Assembly: GCF_002269385.1 (NCBI RefSeq)
Contig: NZ_CP022957.1
Location: forward strand, 3,463,001 to 3,527,000
Direction: 5' to 3'
Length of the DNA: 64,000 bases
Source: Maribacter cobaltidurans
GTDB taxonomy: Bacteria > Bacteroidota > Bacteroidia > Flavobacteriales > Flavobacteriaceae
Part shown: one piece after another, positions 61,918 to 64,000 of the stretch
How positions within the stretch are numbered: position 1 is the stretch's first letter
Layout of the letters: every line of letters starts with the position of its first letter
Position numbers and translations under genes: made by a program
The notes under the pieces: generated by a model
Told to the model about the DNA's origin: nothing
Databases searched by the model: none
Seen by the model: only the letters and a program-made list of their open reading frames with translations

Positions 61918-62948
61918 ATCCCGATGGAGCCTGATTCAATAGCCTTGCCGATTCCCTTTTTCAGTTGGTTGATGGCCTTTATGGTGAGCTGGAGCTTGTT
62001 CGTAGGGATACTCAACAATGTGGTGTTCACCCCGGATTTTTGAAGTAGTTTAAAAGCTACGGCCTTTTCGTTGGTCGGTAATTTGGTTATCATAGAAAAA
62101 TATAGTTTGGGGTCTTTTAAAAAGGTCTTACGGGCGGTATAGGTCTCCACATAATTGCGCCGATATTTGAACAAGGTATCAAATGTCTTTTCCGAATTTT
62201 TAAAAAAAGTGTCCCTATCAAAGCCCCGTTTTACGGACTTGCCGTGCATTTCCACTTCGGAGGCTTTGTGCTTGCTCCCCGGGGAAAGACCATGCCGGTT
62301 AGAGGCATCTCTACGGCTGACGATGATATGTACATGGCTCTGTGGTCCTGGTTTGGCCATTCCCCGAACGATACGTTTGCCGTTCAATCGGTGTGGGGCC
62401 TTTGCCTCCAGTTTTTGGATTTCTTTGTTCAGTTTACGGATATTGCCCGATTGTTGTCCGGCCTCGATGCCACGTATCTCTTTCCTTAATTCCAATATCC
62501 GTGTGGCATAGGGTTGGTTTTCCCGGATTTCCTTGTCTGTTCCCTTGAACGTGCGTTGCCGTTCTACCTTGGCATAGTATTTAATATCATCCACATTGAT
62601 TGGCCTTCCGTCTATTTCCCTGTTAAAAGCTTTGGCGTACTCCTTCATGGCTTCCCGTGTATAGTTTTTGAGCGCTTCGGGGGAATCCTGTATGGCTTTC
62701 AGTTCTCTGGCACTTGGGTTCAGGGTGATGGAATAGAACTTGGGCTCGGTCTTTTTGAGCTTGGCCGTATTCCCGTCTATTTCCCTGATGACCTCTTCCG
62801 TGGATATTTCTTCCCCAAATTGATTGAAGAAGTGTTTCATTTCTTCTACGGTCTTGCCCTCGTTTTCCTTTTCCAGATAGGAAACGAAGTCTGCTGAACT
62901 TTGGGCATAGTTGCCATCAGTTTTTTGTGCCGTGATGGTAATGTACAT
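61914..62948 (-). CDS. MobB-like mobilisation protein (DUF5712)
   Basis: 344 aa from the ATG at 62948 (MYITITAQKTDG), the conserved start; the frame continues 23 codons upstream into the previous gene. The motif SHVHIIVSRRDASNR gives the HxH metal pair typical of DUF5712 relaxase-like proteins of Bacteroidota conjugative elements. Candidate relaxase of the conjugative element. Confidence 0.85.
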   Translation of the reverse strand: MYITITAQKTDGNYAQSSADFVSYLEKENEGKTVEEMKHFFNQFGEEISTEEVIREIDGNTAKLKKTEPKFYSITLNPSARELKAIQDSPEALKNYTREAMKEYAKAFNREIDGRPINVDDIKYYAKVERQRTFKGTDKEIRENQPYATRILELRKEIRGIEAGQQSGNIRKLNKEIQKLEAKAPHRLNGKRIVRGMAKPGPQSHVHIIVSRRDASNRHGLSPGSKHKASEVEMHGKSVKRGFDRDTFFKNSEKTFDTLFKYRRNYVETYTARKTFLKDPKLYFSMITKLPTNEKAVAFKLLQKSGVNTTLLSIPTNKLQLTIKAINQLKKGIGKAIESGSIGI

Positions 62949-62949
62949 C

Positions 62950-63486
62950 CTATAATTCTTTTTTGAGTTTTTCAAATTCATCCTTGCCCATATCCAGCTT
63001 AAAATGCCCTTTGCCAAATGTTCCTTTTACATAGGTCATTTGTTCCATTACATTCTGAACACGGTTTTTATACTGCCCGAGTTCTTGCCGCATTTCCACA
63101 TAGCGGTTTTGGTAATGCTCCAGTTCCCTGTCCCTGCTAAAAGGTTCCGGCGTTCCGAAATCAAAGCTTTCTTCCTTTTCTTGGTCTTCCACTTGTGACA
63201 TTTCCTGGAACAGGGTATTCAACATGACCTTGGTGGGCAGGGTCTGTTGCTTTTCGATGTTCTTCAGGATGGCAATCACGGCATTGATACGTTTGTTGGT
63301 ACGATTATTTCGGATTCCTAGGTCATCGTTTGGAGAAAGGTCGTTCCGTTCAAAAAAGTCCATCACGATCTCTAGGGTACGGGTATGGGAATCCGACACC
63401 AGACGGGAAAATGTCCGAAAGCGCACGGCCGTTTTCTTTTTGATGCTGATGGCCGAAAAGCGATATTTTTGATAGGTATCTCCCAT
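62950..63486 (-). CDS. BfmA/BtgA-family mobilisation protein
   Basis: A 178-aa protein. The N-terminal part (SIKKKTAVRFRTFSRLVSDSHTRTLEIVMDFF) matches the BfmA/BtgA family, oriT-binding accessory proteins; a coiled coil follows (about 115-150). It starts the mob operon and ends just before the DUF5712 gene begins. Confidence 0.85.
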   Translation of the reverse strand: MGDTYQKYRFSAISIKKKTAVRFRTFSRLVSDSHTRTLEIVMDFFERNDLSPNDDLGIRNNRTNKRINAVIAILKNIEKQQTLPTKVMLNTLFQEMSQVEDQEKEESFDFGTPEPFSRDRELEHYQNRYVEMRQELGQYKNRVQNVMEQMTYVKGTFGKGHFKLDMGKDEFEKLKKEL

Positions 63487-63946
63487 TTTTACTAGATAAT
63501 CGAGATTTAAGTATTCGAGATTTGTCCTGTCTCCGAATTATTTTCCTTTAAATTCTTTACGGGTTCATCCCAGTGGTTTTTTACAGTAAAAAATTCCCTG
63601 TTTTCGGGCGATCTGGCCGCATTTACTGTAAAAGGCCTTGCTAATCAAATACTTGTATGTTTTTAAGATATTGATTAACAATGCTTTATGAGCAAACAAA
63701 TAATTATAACACCGCTATGCGTGTTACCCTCTTGCTTCTCCAAATTTCGTCCCGCAGGGACCAAAATTTTCCGAACAACCCGATTAAAAATCGGTTGCCG
63801 ATTTACGGAAACTGCGTTCCGTTCAAATTGCTTTTATAATGGGTGTGGTCATCAAGGAAAGTCAAATCAAAAAGGGGTGATGACCGTTGGAAATATATCC
63901 CGTTCCAACTCTATAAAGATATGGAATTTAGGGTATTGGACATAAA
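63487..63946. other. Intergenic region upstream of the mob operon, candidate oriT
   Basis: No convincing gene; the ORF at 63688-63945 has no recognisable domain. A 12-bp inverted repeat (TTTTACAGTAAA at 63579-63590, TTTACTGTAAAA at 63622-63633) with a 31-nt loop lies about 95-150 bp upstream of the mob operon, the usual oriT place. A smaller hairpin (AACCCGATT/AATCGGTT) is near 63777-63796. Confidence 0.5.
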
Positions 63947-63949
63947 AAA

Positions 63950-63971
63950 AGCCCATCATAATAAATGGGCT
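63950..63971 (-). terminator. Terminator for a leftward gene beyond the window
   Basis: AGCCCAT (63950-63956) and ATGGGCT (63965-63971) form a 7-bp stem. On the minus strand it is followed by TTTTTT, so it ends transcription coming from the right of the window. Confidence 0.75.
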
Positions 63972-64000
63972 AGTTTAGTGCTGTTTGACATTTCAGATTC

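Noticed and set aside
63688-63945. 85-aa ORF at the right end
   Set aside because: Composition and lack of any motif suggest translated intergenic DNA.

Overview
The window comes from a Bacteroidota genome, most likely a marine or soil flavobacterium. The evidence is a CTnDOT-type tra gene set (TraE, F, G, I, J, K, M, N), RteC, DUF6090, BfmA/DUF5712-type mobilisation proteins, Bacteroidota tyrosine recombinases and low GC. Almost everything here is accessory DNA. All assignments are by reading; no searches were run.

Region 1 (1-14.5 kb) is an integron-like cassette array. Seven one-operon cassettes, all transcribed leftwards, are separated by long imperfect palindromes (about 120-200 bp). 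Each cassette starts with G^TT plus a cassette-specific sequence that is the exact inverse complement of the sequence opening the palindrome at its other end, which is the R'/R'' relation of integron attC cassettes. A tyrosine recombinase (13338-14477) sits at the head, next to a 27-bp palindrome that could be the attI. Cargo: a zinc-ribbon protein, a Shedu/DUF4263 nuclease, a four-gene restriction-modification operon, DUF6090, a PaaI thioesterase, a PLD nuclease-like/helicase-associated-repeat protein split by an IS3-family element, and a secreted lipocalin-like protein.

Region 2 (14.5-22.3 kb) is a mobilisable element: zinc-ribbon and excisionase-like proteins, MobC, relaxase, an AbiE type IV toxin-antitoxin pair and a tyrosine integrase next to a 46-nt 3' fragment of tRNA-Pro(UGG), the probable attachment site.

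Region 3 (22.4-64 kb) reads as a conjugative element. It starts with a second integrase, then an ORF6N remnant, a two-gene nuclease pair of unknown type, the T4SS operon, an amidase, an ABC-three-component defence cluster, replication/excision genes and RteC. Its cargo is (a) a ThiF-like protein, a PAS-LuxR regulator and a divergent LuxI/FeeM-like acyltransferase; (b) a peptide natural-product locus with two GG-leader precursors and one decayed copy, a JmjC/cupin-like putative oxygenase, an unknown protein, a C39-peptidase ABC exporter, a lipoprotein and an outer-membrane receptor; (c) a second identical IS copy; (d) a TetR-controlled LolCDE/MacB-like export operon with a LolA-like protein and an outer-membrane barrel. 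The coupling protein and two mobilisation proteins follow at 60.5-63.5 kb.

Two near-identical 16-bp palindromes (consensus CTACACTTTAGTGTAG) lie in the luxR/luxI-like divergent promoter and just before the precursor peptides. This suggests a small-molecule signalling circuit that drives the peptide locus. This circuit and the integron-like array are the most interesting items in the window.
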